A DNA stretch of 64,000 bases from Przewalskia tangutica. Its lineage: Eukaryota; Streptophyta; Magnoliopsida; Solanales; Solanaceae. Numbering within the stretch: the stretch's first letter is position 1; each line of letters begins with the position of its first letter. The DNA is taken from assembly GCA_029844215.1 (NCBI GenBank), contig CM056723.1, positions 91,752,790-91,816,789 on the forward strand, in the 5' to 3' direction. Made by a program: the position numbers and the translations under genes. Under the pieces are notes generated by a model. The model was not told the DNA's origin and searched no databases. It saw only the letters and a list, made by a program, of their open reading frames with translations. Shown here piece by piece: positions 31,848 to 44,800 of the stretch.

Positions 31848-33186
31848 TGATGCGCGATTTAATGCACACACTTTAACGCAAGTGCACGTTGTCGACTCAA
31901 GTAATATAGTCTTGAAGACCGAGTTATCGTCCTCAGAGATTAGTGCTCAAGTACCAATTATCTATCCCTTGTTATCTATTTGGTAACCGATATTTGAGTT
32001 TGTTGATTATAACTAACAATTATAAATACTAATTAACTATGTGTTTACTTCAGTAGTGATGGAAATAGGGCTTCCAAGTCGTCTCAACTATCCGCTTATA
32101 TTACTTATTAATGCAATAAATTATGGTTCTTCTTCTTTTGGAGATATCAGGTTTACTAATTCGTTTTATACTCCCGTTAAGGCTATATAAACACTCAACC
32201 CCAGTAGCGCTCCTTTCTACCTTTCGGTGATAAGGATGACTCTATAGGAGGATTAAGAACAAAAACTCTGTTAACGTTTACGCAAGTAAGCTAGGTATTT
32301 AAACCCCCGTTAACGCTACACAAGTAATTGAGGTATTTTCATCCCCAATCCGACTTATGATTACCCAACTACAGCATAGTCACAACCTCCTCCTTTCGAA
32401 GTTTGATTAGAAATCATATAAATAATGATAATTAATGATCAAGTAATTACCAAGCATTCAACACATTATTGGAATAAATCTCAACAATAAGAAGAACAAC
32501 CACAAACATGCCTTAACTCATAAAATAAGGTTCAAGTGAATTGATATGGAAAGCCCTATATTAGAATTAGTTCCTAGCCATAGACATGACAAGAACTAAT
32601 TCAATATCCAACATAAACTAAAAGTAAAGTAAAGGAAAGAAAAGAAATTACTAAGTAATGGTCTCCAATCTTCAACTCCAAGAAGTCTTGTGTTTGTGCA
32701 AGAAAGGAAACCCTTAAAAACTGCCTAGGGTTCTCTTTTTATAGCTTCAAAACCTCCCTTAAGGTTTTCCTTCAGGCCTGACCCATAAAATCGTCAAAGA
32801 CCTTATTTTTCCCGCGCCGCGACTGCATCAGCCGCGCGCTAAGTTCTCAAACTCTTCGATGATGAGGCGCCGCGCTCGCAACTTTGTTGCTCGAGGCGCC
32901 GCGACTGAAACTTCAAGGCCTTCGATATCACGCCGGGCGCCGACCGTTGGCTGGAGGCGCGCGCAAGATCGCATCGGTATCTCTGCCTGGTTCGCCACTT
33001 TCTCGCATTTTAAGCTCTGGAACCTCCACTTTTCCCTCTTTTCGCTCCTTTTCCGCCAAAGAGCCATTTTAACCAATTTGACTCAAAAGAAAGAAAATCT
33101 ATCCTAAGACGACACGTATTTGTACAAAAAGGGACAAAAGACTCACTAAAAACGACTCAAAAAGTGTATATAAAATACACCGATCA
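31848..33186 (-). repeat. 5' LTR of the nested Athila-like element
   Basis: 1,339 bp, mate of 24724-26040. The strongest difference between mates is the GC-rich patch (about 32810-32970). Confidence 0.88.
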
Positions 33187-33282
33187 CCCAACAAGGTATT
33201 TTTAAACCAAAAAGACATTTTAATTTAAATACTAATGTTCTTAAATTACTCTTACCCCGTAATCATGTGTTTGCTTTAAATG

Positions 33283-34130
33283 ACCCAAATTGGAAAATTG
33301 CCATAATACTCTTATTGATAATAAGATGTGGGAGTTGGTACCCGGTCCATCTGGCGTTAATATTATTCGGTCTATGTGAATTTTTGCTCATAAGGATAGC
33401 TCTGGTGGTTCTTTTGCAAGGCATAAGGCTCGTCTTGTAGGTGATGGTAAGACTCAGCAGGTTAGTGTAGATTGTGGTGAGACATTTAGCCCGGTGGTCA
33501 AGCCGGCTACCATTCACACTGTGCTCAGCTTGGCTCTTTCGAAATCATGGCCCATTCATCAGCTAGACGTGAAGAATGCCTTTCTACATGGTGATCTCGA
33601 AGAGACAGTGTATATGCATCAGCCCTTGGGGTTTAGGGATACTCGATATCCTCTTCATGTCTGTTTGTTGAAGAAGTCATTGTATGGGCTTAACCAGTCT
33701 CCACGAGCTTGGTATAAGATGTTTGATGACTATGTTTCGTCTATTGGGTTCTCTCACAATAGGTCTGGTAATTCATTATTCATATATCGTCGGGGTTCTT
33801 CCATGACTTATATACTATTATATGTGGATGATATTATCTTGACTGCCTCTTCTGATACATTACACCAGTCTACTATGACAATGCTCAGTTCTGAGTTTGC
33901 CATGGAAGACTTGGGGTCATTGAGTTATTTTTTGGGATTGCTGTCACTCGTCACGATGTGGACTGTTCTTATCACAGAGGAAGTATGCAGCAGAGATCAT
34001 TGTGAGGGTTGGGATGTCATCCTGTAAGTCCACTTCCACTCCAGTTAATACTAAATCCAAGTTGGGTGCTGTAGCTGGCTCCCCCTATGAGGATCTAACC
34101 CGCTATCGTAGTCTTGCAGGGGCCCTTCAG
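33283..34130 (+). pseudogene. Copia reverse transcriptase segment
   Basis: RVT_2-type reverse transcriptase. Intact frame 33494-34027 has HQLDVKNAFLHGDLEETVYM, LYGLNQSPRAWY and the catalytic YVDD box in ILLYVDDIILTASSD. Upstream pieces (WELVPG, KARLVG-like) are interrupted by stops. Frame lost after FLGL near 33940. Confidence 0.88.
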
Positions 34131-34164
34131 TAACTTACATTCACGTGACCTGATATTACATATG

Positions 34165-34972
34165 CGGTACAACAGGTGTGTTTATTTATGCATGACTCCA
34201 GGATTGAACATATGAATGCGTTCAAACGCATTCTTAGGTACGTACATGGAACACTTGATAACCCTCAAGATGACGAAGACTCGCCCTCTTCGAGAAAAAG
34301 ATGTATGGATACCAGAGGAGCTAACCGAGAAGGATCCTGGTCAAAACATCTCTTACACGTCCGTCCTCCTTTACTCTCTAGTTGTTTCGCTCCTCTCTTG
34401 ACTGCAAGGAAAAAGGAAATTTATGGAATAAGGGCAGCTGTAATTGTCTTTCTCCATACGATATTTTTCATTTGTATCCTTCGTCGACGTCTACATTTGT
34501 CTCCTATACAGATGCTGATTGAGATGGTTGTCCGGATACCAGACGTTCTACGTCTGGCTATTGTATGTTCCTTGGAAATAACTTGGTCTCATGGTCTGCC
34601 AAACGTCAATCCACGCTTTCACGTTCGATTGTAGAGGCCGAGGATCGAGAGGTGGTCAATGTGGTATCTGAGTCATGTTGGTTACACAATCTTCTTCTAG
34701 AGCTCCATTGTCCTATTCAGAAAGCTACATTGGTGTATTGTGATAATATTAGTGTCATCTACCTTTCTAGTAATCCAGTTCAGCACCAGCGCATTAAACA
34801 TATAGAGATGGACATTCACTTTGTTCGAGAAAAGGTAGCTCGAGGACAAGTACGCGTCTGTTATGTCCCTTCCAGATATCAAATTGCAGACATCTTTATA
34901 AAGGGTCTTCCCTCGATCATTTTTGAAGATTTCAGAGACAGTCTCAGCGTACATAGCGGGCTTATATTATAA
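34165..34972 (+). pseudogene. Copia RNase H segment
   Basis: Broken frames give FKRILRYVHGTLD, then 34565-34972 reads CMFLGNNLVSWSAKRQSTLS, VYCDNISVIYLSSNPVQHQR and KHIEMDIHFVREKVARGQ, ending at a stop. In active relatives EAEYRA follows SIV; here it reads EAEDREV. The 3' LTR expected next is absent. Confidence 0.85.
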
Positions 34973-36650
34973 CAACTTTATGTAGGTAAAATAATGGTTT
35001 ATTGATTTTTTTAAAAAAGATAAGAGACTTGACTTATATTTGACTTGATTTGATATGTGAAGAACTTGAATTGTGTGGAAAGTTGTGAAACCTCATTCGT
35101 GAGTAATGAGTACTTGGTTTTGAATAATAATGTTATATTGATTTCGGAAATGAGAATAAGTATCGAACAAACCACTGCAGCGTTAATAAAGGAAAATATA
35201 TTGACAAATAATTAATATTATTAAAACAAGTAGAAACCTCCATCTGCATAAAAGCTAAGATAAGACAAAATTGTATTACATTTCCTAGATCATGGTTGCT
35301 TTAATAAGGTCATTAATAACAAGTATTGATTTTTCTTAAATTCCAAAGTAAGGAACTTGTTTTCTAAAAGAAAAGAGACTTGAGAATTTGAAGTGTTTTT
35401 GTTTAAAAAGGAAGGCATGCTTTTGTCTTAAGATTGGTTTAAAAAGAAGGTATGGAAATTGTTTTGGTTTACTTAAAAAGATAGTTACTCTAATTTGATA
35501 CTACGGGTATCGTGTGACTTTTGTGAAAGAAATAGATCTTTTTTTTTTGAGAGTTGAAGTATGTAGTACTTTAGGGTTAAAACCCGGATTTGTTGACATG
35601 AAATAAAAGTACCTTGTGTGAGTAACTTGACTATGTTGGCTTGTGATAGCCATGTAATACTTTCTTGTTGGTTTGATAAGTAAACATGTTATGATGCTAC
35701 GTGTGTTAGTGTCTTGTGACGTTTGTGTAAGGGGGCTTTCTTGTTGTGCTTATGTTGTTTAACGATAAGCAGTTGTGCTGGTATTATATCACTTACCCCC
35801 CTGACTTGTTATGCCGAGGGTTAGCCACCCCCGATGCGGCGGAATACCTACGCGGGTCCACGTGTGACCTACGAGTCGCGGAGTTCCGGATGATCACTCG
35901 GTGTGTTACGCCGATGCGAGAAATACCTCACGCGTCCATGTGACTATGGCGATCGCGAGTCCAGTTGATGCCGGGTTAGCTACCCCGATGCGGCGAATAC
36001 CTCATGCGACCTAGCGGTCTACATGCGGAAGTTCGAGGATTAGGCTCGCATAATGATACTATGGGTGATTGGCCTTGCTTCGATCATTAGCGCCTAGAAA
36101 AGACCGCCACGTTATATCTATTTTGCTCTTGTTTATCTTTGGCACTATGTGCGGTTAAAAATTGTTGTTAAACGTATTTGTGAACCGGTTTTAAAATGTT
36201 ATGATTTTATTTCAAGATTTACGCTTTCACATACTTGGTACTGTTATCGACCTCCTTCGGGGGGCTGCGTTCATGCCGCACCAGTTATCGATCCTCGCTC
36301 ATAGGATCACAGTTCAGCGTTTTGGGAAGCTCCGTTTCTCCGGAGGCTTATCTTTAGTATAGTCCCGTCGTTGTCAGTACTTACATTCGGGGTATGGCGG
36401 CCCGTCCCGTCAGTTGGGTTACATTCTTGAGGTCTGTAGTATTGTTGTGTGGTTTGTAAAAGGGATGAATCGCTCGTGTTTAATCATTTTTATATATATG
36501 CAGAAAGGTGACCGTTTTGGTTAGCCTATTTTTCTTATTGTATATCTTGTTTCATGTGTAAGTTTTTATTTCCGCTGATTTTATCTGATGTTGTATCACT
36601 AGGGTGCCCGGGGTAAGGCACCAGTCACGGGCCGGGGTCGGGTCGTGACA
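34967..36650 (+). repeat. Gypsy-family LTR distal half, inverted relative to its partner
   Basis: Matches in reverse complement the distal part of the LTR at 40522-41813/51408-52005, including its last bases (...GGGTCGGGTCGTGACA). It abuts, head to head, the proximal LTR half on the opposite strand at 36651. The start lies inside the LTR (TTATAACAACTTTATG), so it is truncated. It contains repeats of a GATGCGGCGAATACCTCATGCG-like unit. Confidence 0.8.
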
Positions 36651-38409
36651 AGGTTCACATACCTCGCGACGATTATCGACAATTTAGCAAAACGCTCCAA
36701 AGTACTATAACCTTGCTAGCCCTTTTCCACCCTTCAAGTAGAATACACTACTCGTAGTACTTTCACCTATAATGGCCATGAAACGTCTATTAACATCTAG
36801 ATCTCTTCGTAGGATATTTCTAAGAACAAGGTTCCATTTTTTACGGAAAATTCGGCAGCACCTCCTCCGTTTCTACTCAATTTTCCACTTTTTCCAAGGC
36901 CCGATAACCGTAATTAACATACTATAATTAAGGTGCAATAATACCGAAATTTAAAGAAGGGGATAACACGCCCAAACGGAACGCGATTAACAATCTCTCC
37001 TTCATAACAACAATAATAAAAGAAGGGGATAACACGCCCAAACGGAACGCGATTAACAATCTCTCCTTCATAACCACAATAATAAAAGAAGGGGATAACA
37101 CGCCCAAACGGAACGCGATTAACAATCTCTCCTTCATAACCATAATAACTAAAGAAGGGGATAACACGCCCAAACGGAACGCGATTAACAATCTCTCCTT
37201 CATAACAATAATGTAAATACGGTCCAAAGTAAATACAGTCCAAAGTAGATACGGTCCTTGGCCAACTTTTATAGTTTTACTTATCCAATTACTTCATTAG
37301 TCCTTCAACTTATATTCCAATCTTTATATAAGTTATAGTTCCTTTGTTGTTAACTTCTTAGTAAGTAATGGATACATTTTTACCATTTTAATGGCTAATA
37401 TGCCAATTCTTCTTTTAACATCTTAACAAAATCCAAATCTTTCCTTATATCTTATAGTCCACAATACACTTCCAGTATATGTATAATATCCATATATACA
37501 TAATAATCAACTTCACAAAGAGGTTAAGGTTCATTACCTCAAAATAGCCCAAAAAAACGTGACTGTCCAGATTTTTAGCCACTGCTTCGTCAGCTGAACT
37601 TGTAACGTCGATAACTCTCTACTCCAGTGTCATATCGACGAGCGGTTTGTTGCGTTGGAAACTAGACTCGCCGAACCTTATTTTAGGCTTTTGAAACACC
37701 CAAAAACTCCTAATATGCTAGGAGATATTCCCTTCCAAATTTGATTAAAAATCTGTCCAAAACAGTCCCGAAAATCTGCCTACTCTCGGCCAAGGGGGGG
37801 TTTTTGAGGCTAGGGGTGTGAAATTTTGTCTAACTGTTGGTTAATAATCTTCCTAATACATTAAGGAAGAACACTTAGAAGTTTAAGAATTTTTGGACAA
37901 CATTTGCTCAAGAAATGAAGGGGTTGGACGAGAGCACTAGGGAGGGAGAGGAAAATATTTTCAAGTCTTGAAATGTTCTAAGTGTGGAAGATTTTCATCA
38001 ACTAGAGTGGTTTATATAGGACAATCAAGGGTTAGGATTGAAACATGTGTATGGTATAGATGTGTTTTTGTAGGTTCCTTTCTCCATTTGTCCCACAAAA
38101 GCCATGCAAGACTTTGACCATTTGACTAGCCCACCAACTAGCAAAAAACGTCCAAGTGCCATGCATTTGCCATGCAAGACTTTGTCCACTTGTCTTGCCC
38201 ACTTGGGGTGACACATGTCGCCCTCCTATTGGTCCAAAATATTTTATCTCTCGGAAAATTCCATAATCGTAAAAATATTGAAAAATTTCCTTCACAAGGT
38301 TCAGAATAACTTCCGTCGGAAAACAATTCTTTCATTCTTACCCTAATTAGGGCGTATACATTCGTACGTACGTCCTCACATACATACTCCGGAACTACGG
38401 GGTATAACA
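36651..38409 (-). repeat. Gypsy-family LTR proximal half (3' LTR of outer minus-strand element)
   Basis: Near-identical by eye to 52131-53897, including four 66-bp repeats. On the minus strand the LTR starts TGTTATACCCCGTAG at 38409, directly after the purine tract TAAGGGGGGAAGAA. It joins abruptly at 36651 to the inverted distal half. Confidence 0.82.
36953..37216. repeat. 66-bp tandem repeat, 4 units, in LTR
   Basis: Units start AAAGAAGGGGATAACACGCC at 36953, 37019, 37085 and 37151. Near-perfect copies. The unit is a multiple of three, so several frames stay open, giving artefactual repeat ORFs. A GTAAATACGGTCCAAA-type short repeat follows. Confidence 0.9.
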
Positions 38410-40521
38410 TTCTTCCCCCCTTAGAAACATTCGTCCCGAATGTTCCTTCCAAGTCTCTAAACATACCTGTGCCGGAATAGTCTTTCCTACTATACTTACG
38501 AAACCAATTATGCCACTCATGGCCATAATACAACGTACGCGCAAAAACTCACATCCGAGCCAACGAAGAATCATCTCTAAAGCGTATGACAATACTATTA
38601 GCTTCACCCATGGTCCAAAGGATACTTTCTTCACATCTTTTCTTCATAAAAAAAGACACTTCCATCTTCTTAACACATCTTCGCCTCTTTTCTTACTCGT
38701 CGTACCCTCCTCGAACACCCGAACTCTTTCTAGTACACGTACCATACTTCCGTCATTGCTTCGCTTTCAAAATCTGAGTTACTACCTCCAACCTTGGTCA
38801 TCTTACCAGCCTCACATTCCTCTAAGGCCATTCCCGGCCTTCACGATCCGATTCTGGTCGAACACATCCGCGAACTCGTATGATGGTTACCTAAACTTGG
38901 GCTTAACACCCTGGTGACCCTATCATCTGGCGGGACCACCCCAAACTGACCCCGCCTCATTCCGGGCTGCGGGTTGACCCGCGACCTTGCCTCAACCCGA
39001 CCCATTATCGCTCTAAATTCTTGTTCCCCGTCCGGGACAATCTTACTTATTCTCGTCATGAAAATCACCACTTCTATCTTGCTCGACCTATGGAATTATC
39101 CTACAATACATTTCACGCATACCAAGTACTTCGACAAATACTAACTGTAAAATCTTTTACTCAAGATGGCCTCACATCTAAGGTCTCAACTGTTATAATA
39201 TTCTAAGGCTCACAATTTCCTTGCCCCTAAACTTACCTTTTCAACTAACCATATTCTCTAAATCACAATTTTACACAGTGCTTATCCAAACATAACACTT
39301 TAACATAAAATCATCATATCACGCATACAAATCTCTAGAGGGTTAAGGATATACCTGTAACTACTGCTTCACTCTAATCATAGTCCCACTGCAGGCGATA
39401 GCAAAAGAAGCGATGAACCACCACAGATCCCGGCGTCGAGTCTCTACATCCGCGCTACCTGCAGTTGGACAATTTCGCAAAATGGCCTGCCGCCGCATGT
39501 AAAACAAACTCCCAAACTAGCACGACACTCACCACGGAGCCTACCACAACGCCACACCGAGGGGTGGCCTCTCAGCTAACACCCTTCCTCTCCGAACCAT
39601 CGACCGCAGAACCGACCGCAGGCTGAATCATCCCACTGTATCCTCCTACTAGGACATTCTCCTCACACACCGCCGCCGCAGTAAAACAAGCATTGGTAAA
39701 AGATGACATTTAGGAATGACGCCACCACATAGTGAACACCGAGGAAAATCAACTGGGCCGCTAGAACCTATGTAAATCTGTGAACCAAAACCCCGAGCTA
39801 TGACCAACTCCTCGCATACTCCGAACGCCCAAGCTCGTGAGGACCACTCGAATCGGATGAGGCGATAACCGTCTCAGCTGGCGAGGTCCGCCGAAAGTTA
39901 CCAAAGGACTCATTGCTCGCCTCTTCTCGCGATTCGTTAATCCGCCGATCTCTACATTTCTCGATCACAGTATAAGCTCAGACGCGGACAATGTCCATGC
40001 TCGATCAAGAGCTACTCATGTACACCCCTTTACTAGATAATCGTCTAGGCCCGTGATATATCGGTGCACTCTATACTCTCTGTTTGCTAAAATCCTAGCT
40101 AGTAACTGGGCAATCTCCTTGTAACACATATCCTGTTCTCGCCGTGGATCAAGGCTCGTGTGTCGGTTCGAGCGCCGCTCTAAACCTCTTTGGGCGACGT
40201 CGTGGAACTCGCCATCCGTATCACCGTAAAGGTTGGGCACAGGCCTCGTGACCTCTCGGCTCTACTCAGCCTCTCTCGCCGCTTGCCCTTCCGGGCTCGG
40301 TTGCCTTGCGTAGAGGCATAATCGGTAAAAGAAGTACGTCGAGGGGTCCAACTTATAACACAGCTCTAAGGCACGATCTCAGAGTGAGAAGAATGGAAAC
40401 CAATCCTAAATGTCCTGCAGCCTCCTGATTATAGATGTGGTGCACAACACACCGATAATTAAGACTCTACTAGACACGGTCTGTAGAAACTTTCCGAGGA
40501 CTAATCGCTCGATACCACTTT
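38410..40521 (-). mobile_element. Internal region of outer minus-strand gypsy element, degenerate
   Basis: Runs from a polypurine tract (38411-38424) to a primer-site relic CGCTCGATACCA (40506-40517; TGGTATCGAGCG on minus, initiator-Met type with one base lost). At 39456-39505 a gag zinc-knuckle start (CFTCG) is read before a frameshift. Fragment near 40016-40240 resembles gag of sister elements. No reverse transcriptase found. Only 2.1 kb, so most of pol is missing. Confidence 0.7.
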
Positions 40522-41813
40522 TGTCACGACTCGTTCGCCCGTGATCGTGCCTTACCCGCACCTGTAGACATACATCGAGTAACTGGAATATAAACTTGCA
40601 AACATGAAACAAAGGCAAAATAAGAACATGTATCCAAAGAAAAGTCGCTTTCGCATTTAATATATATACCAAAACTTCAAGTTACATCCTTTACTACCCC
40701 GCCACAACAAGATTTCTGCACTTAAGAATTTCTATAATAACTATGACGACAGGCCGCCATACCCCAATGTACAAGTACCTACAATCTCAGGGAATCATAC
40801 CAAAAGATAAGCCTCCGGAGAAACGGAGCTTCCCAAAACGCTGAACTGTGATCCTACGAGTGAGTATCAACGACTGATGTACCTCTACCTGCGGTATGAA
40901 CGCAGCCCCCCGAAGGAGGTCAGTACAACAGGTACCAAGTATGTGAAACTGAAAATACTGTAAATGAAGTCATAATAGTATATATAAAACAGGAGACATA
41001 TATGATAACCAATTTACGATATACAATATGTAAGCAGTTATGTAAAGTCAGGGACTCACGCCCTCAAAGTCATCACTCAAATATAACCATGGGTCTCATG
41101 CCCACAATATCAATCATGCCCGTGGAATTCTTCCTCACCTTGGCGATCCATGATATAAAACACCAAGGAATACACATGAACACTAGGTCCCACCTGTGTC
41201 ATAATAAAACCGTACGGGGTAAGTACGAAGGCATAGCCAACTACTAGAACCCACCGTACCAACAATGCTATAAAACTGTATCACGAGGTCTTTCTACACC
41301 GCCAAATGATCGAAGCTGAGCCACTCGCTGCAGATCATTGTGGCGCTGCCTAGTCCTGGAACTCCCGCAGTTCCGCATAGGCCACATAAACCCGCATGAG
41401 GTATTCCTCGCATCGCAGGGCAGATAACCCTCGGCATCGTCCTGGACTCCCGCAGTCCGCATGGCCACATAGACCGCATGAGGTATTCCTCGCACCACAA
41501 TCCTGGAACTCCCGCAGCTCCGCATAGGTCACATGGACCCGCATGAGGTATTCCTCGACGGGACTTTTAACCCCGACATCATAACAAGTCGGGGTAAGTG
41601 ATATAATACCAAGACAACGCTTATCGTTAAACAACATAAGCACAACAAGAAAAATCCTTACACAACATCACAAGACACTAACACACGTAGCATCATAACA
41701 TGTTCACTTTATCAAGCCAACAAGAAAGTATTAGGCTATCACAAAACATAGACAAGTTACTCACACAAGGTATTTTCATTTCATGTCAACAAATCCGGTT
41801 TTAACCCCAGTAC
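40522..41813 (-). repeat. Outer gypsy element 5' LTR, left part (interrupted)
   Basis: Begins TGTCACGAC next to the primer site and runs to about AACCCCAGTACT, where a second element of the family intervenes. It continues at 51408 with ACTACATACTTTAACTC. Contains repeats of CGCATGAGGTATTCCTCG type. Joined to 51408-53897 it makes an LTR of about 3.8 kb. Confidence 0.78.
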
Positions 41814-44800
41814 TCTCACACGACTAAATCGTCCGTGATCGTGCCTTACCGGGCACCCTAGTGACACAACATCGTAGTAATCACGAACATAAAACAACAA
41901 ATGAGATAACGTAAATATAAAACAATAATCAGGAAAACTTGCCTTTCGCATATATATAACCATCAACTCTTTTACAAATGAACGGCTTTAATCCTTTTAC
42001 CAACCCCGCCACAACAGCATTCTGCACTTAAGAATGATACGACACAATGGGCGACAGTGGCCCGCCAAACCCCCGAATGTAAACACTTACTACGCAGGAC
42101 TATACCACCGATAAGCCTCCGAGAAACGGAGCTTCCCAAACGCCGAATCGTGACCCGAGAGCTAGGATCAACGATCGATGTACCTCAACTGCGGCATGAA
42201 CGCAGCCGGCGAGGTCGATAACAGTACGAGTATGTGAAACTAAAAATAAATCAGAAATGAAATCATAGTAGTCTATACAAAGCAGAGACATGTATGATAA
42301 CCAAACTACGATTCACCATAAATAGCCATATGTCAAGTCGTGACTCACACCTCAAGTCATCACTCAATTTAACAATGGGTCTCACGCCCACAACATCAAT
42401 CGTGCGTGGAATACCTTCCTCACCGCTGTAGCTTTATGATATACAAGCACCAAGGAATACATATGAACACCGTGTCCCACTGTCCTAATAAAACTGCATG
42501 GTAGTACGAAGGCATAGCCGACTACTAACACCTACGCACAACAAGGTCATAAATCAGATTATAAGATCTGCCTGCATCGCCACATGATCAAAGCCGCCAC
42601 TTGCCCGCAGATCTAATGCGCGCGTAGTCTCGAACTTCCCGCACTCCGCATAGGCCAATCTCATCGCCCGCATGAGGTATTCCCGCATCGAGGTAGCTAC
42701 TCCCGCATCGCCCCGACTTTCGAGTCCGCACGCCACGCGACCGCATGCCCATAAAGGACGACACTAACTCGAACTCGTAGCCGCATAGGCCCTCGTGACC
42801 CGCATGAGGTATTCTCGAATCACGGTCCTGCATCACCGAGTCTACCCGCGACGGAGGGCTTAACCCCTAATCATCTCAAGATGAATGCCACAATACTATC
42901 ATAACGATCGATAGTTAATAAGCACAATCAAGGGAAACCCCTTACACAAACATCACAAGATACTAACACACGTAGCATCCTAACACGTTTACTTATCAAA
43001 GCAACAAGAAAGTATTACAAGGCTATCACAAACCAATACAATCAAGTTATTCACACAAGGTACTTTCTACTAACAAGTTCTGTATCTATCCCCAAAGTAC
43101 TTCACACATTAAAATCTAAAAAAGATCTGCTTCTTTCACATAAGTCACACAATACCCGTAGTATAAAATAGAGTGATCGCCCTTTTAAGAAAACTAAAAC
43201 TCTTACCTTTGTAAAATCAAGTAACAACATTATTTTCCAAACGCATAAGTTTGCCTAATTTCAAATGTTCACGCTTTCTTATTTTAGAAAGGTTTCGTAG
43301 TTCATAGTCTTATTCATTTAAGAATATAATTCTCTTTAAACAACTGAGAAACATAAGCCTTATATGTGAGTAGGATATTCTTGTTTATAACAATCTTATT
43401 ACAATGACCATGATCTAGGAAATATCATTTTGTCTCATCTTAGCTTCTATGCAGATGGAAGTTTCTACCGGTTTTAATAATACTTAATTATTCAAAACAT
43501 TTCCTTTTATCAACGCCGCAGTTGGTTTGTCGATACACATTCGATTTCCAAATCAAGAAAGCATTCTTAAGCCGTTATACCTAACTTCCCATAAAGCTAG
43601 TATAACTCTTAAGTTTTCAAACACCAAGTATTACTTCTCCTTTCAAAATGATTCAAAATCTTTTGAAATACTTCAAGTTCTTTCTTATCATATAACAAGC
43701 CGCTTATAGTTCAAATCGATTACCTTTTAAAACCACATGTATTTTCTTACTAACATAAAGTCGTTATAACCAACTTCCCATAAAGCCGTTATAACACTTT
43801 ATGTTTTAAACCACTCAAACACATTTAGCACACGTGACGTCACCGCACTACATAGTTCACACATATCATGCTAGAAGAGATAGGAAGAGGTTCACATACC
43901 TCGCGACGAGTATAGACTCATAGCAAAACTCTCCAAGTACTTCCAAACGTCGGCTACCCCAAAATCCACGTAGATCGCTCCACACGTAGTACAACCACCT
44001 ATAACTCCACAACGCGCTTAGTAACATTTAGATCTCATCGTAGAACATTCTACCAAAAATTCAAAAGACCTCCCCGCAACAACAGAAACCTCCTCTCAAA
44101 CGAGGCCGCTACCAAGCCAACGAGTGGGGTTATACATCTAACCCTAACTGGTACAATTCTACTCCACTGCATTACTACACAAGTCCATCAGAATACGGTC
44201 CCATGTAATTACAGCTTCTTCAGCTTAAGTCCAAGGACATTGCCACAAGCTATGTTCAAGAATATATATATAGTATACTTTAACTATATATTCCTACAAC
44301 ATGTAATATCCAATTACAAAAGGACAAGATAGTTACCTCGATAAGCCCATAATTATCCGAGTTTAATGTCGATCCTTAGCAAAGTTTTAGCTCCAACTCC
44401 GAGCGCCCAACCCGCTCTAAACCACCCTTAGAAGTTCTAACCAACTTCTACACAATACTCCAAATCTGACTATGGAGATTTTCTTGGGTTTCGGTTTGGA
44501 TCGACGGAAGTATAATAGTATTTACTGGCTTTTGTATAAGTGTAACCTTGGGAATACTACAAGGTATTTGGGCCAAGGTATTTGGACATTATAACAATAC
44601 TAGAGAGTATTTCTATACCACAACAAGTGGTATTATACTTAAAACAACCTAGCAGTGGGTACCCACTACTAGCAACTCTGGAGTGGGGCACTACTTCGGC
44701 TAGCACCCCTAGAGTGGGGTGCTCTACCACAAGGGGGAGGCCCTGGCCGAACTCAACACAAGGGAGGGAGAGGATTTTACACTTAGAAACATTTAGGAAT

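Larger units (their letters stand above)
24719..33191 (-). mobile_element. Nested gypsy-type (Athila-like) gag-only LTR retrotransposon
   Basis: Complete insertion from LTR 24724-26040 to LTR 31848-33186, flanked by the perfect 5-bp duplication CCCAA (24719-24723 and 33187-33191). LTRs begin TGATGC and end GATCA. The primer site beside the right LTR sets minus-strand orientation. The body (26041-31847) encodes gag, a protease fragment and a second ORF but no reverse transcriptase, RNase H or integrase. It needs proteins from elsewhere to move. The tRNA-Asp primer site and gag style point to the Athila/Tat side of Ty3/gypsy, an inference. Confidence 0.88.
23406..34966 (+). mobile_element. Decayed Ty1/copia element, split by a nested LTR element
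   Basis: Segments flank the nested insertion at 24724-33186 in the right order: GAG-pre-integrase, integrase core and C-end (left part), then reverse transcriptase and RNase H (right part). Many stops and frameshifts. Neither LTR is seen: the 5' part starts inside pol just after the Fd-GOGAT 3' UTR, and the 3' part ends at the RNase H stop, where gypsy-family LTR sequence begins. The five bases CCCAA are duplicated on both sides of the nested insertion. Confidence 0.85.

Noticed and set aside
34176..34634. 152-aa ORF as a distinct protein
   Set aside because: It is a frame-shifted portion of copia pol between reverse transcriptase and RNase H.
36953..37216. Regularly spaced repeat considered as CRISPR-like
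   Set aside because: Units are contiguous 66-bp tandem copies with no unique spacers, in a plant LTR.
38395..38634. Small LTR-spanning ORFs such as MKKVSFGPWVK... and those at 59950-60704
   Set aside because: The first part is the degenerate pol tail and the rest crosses the purine tract into the LTR; not an independent gene.
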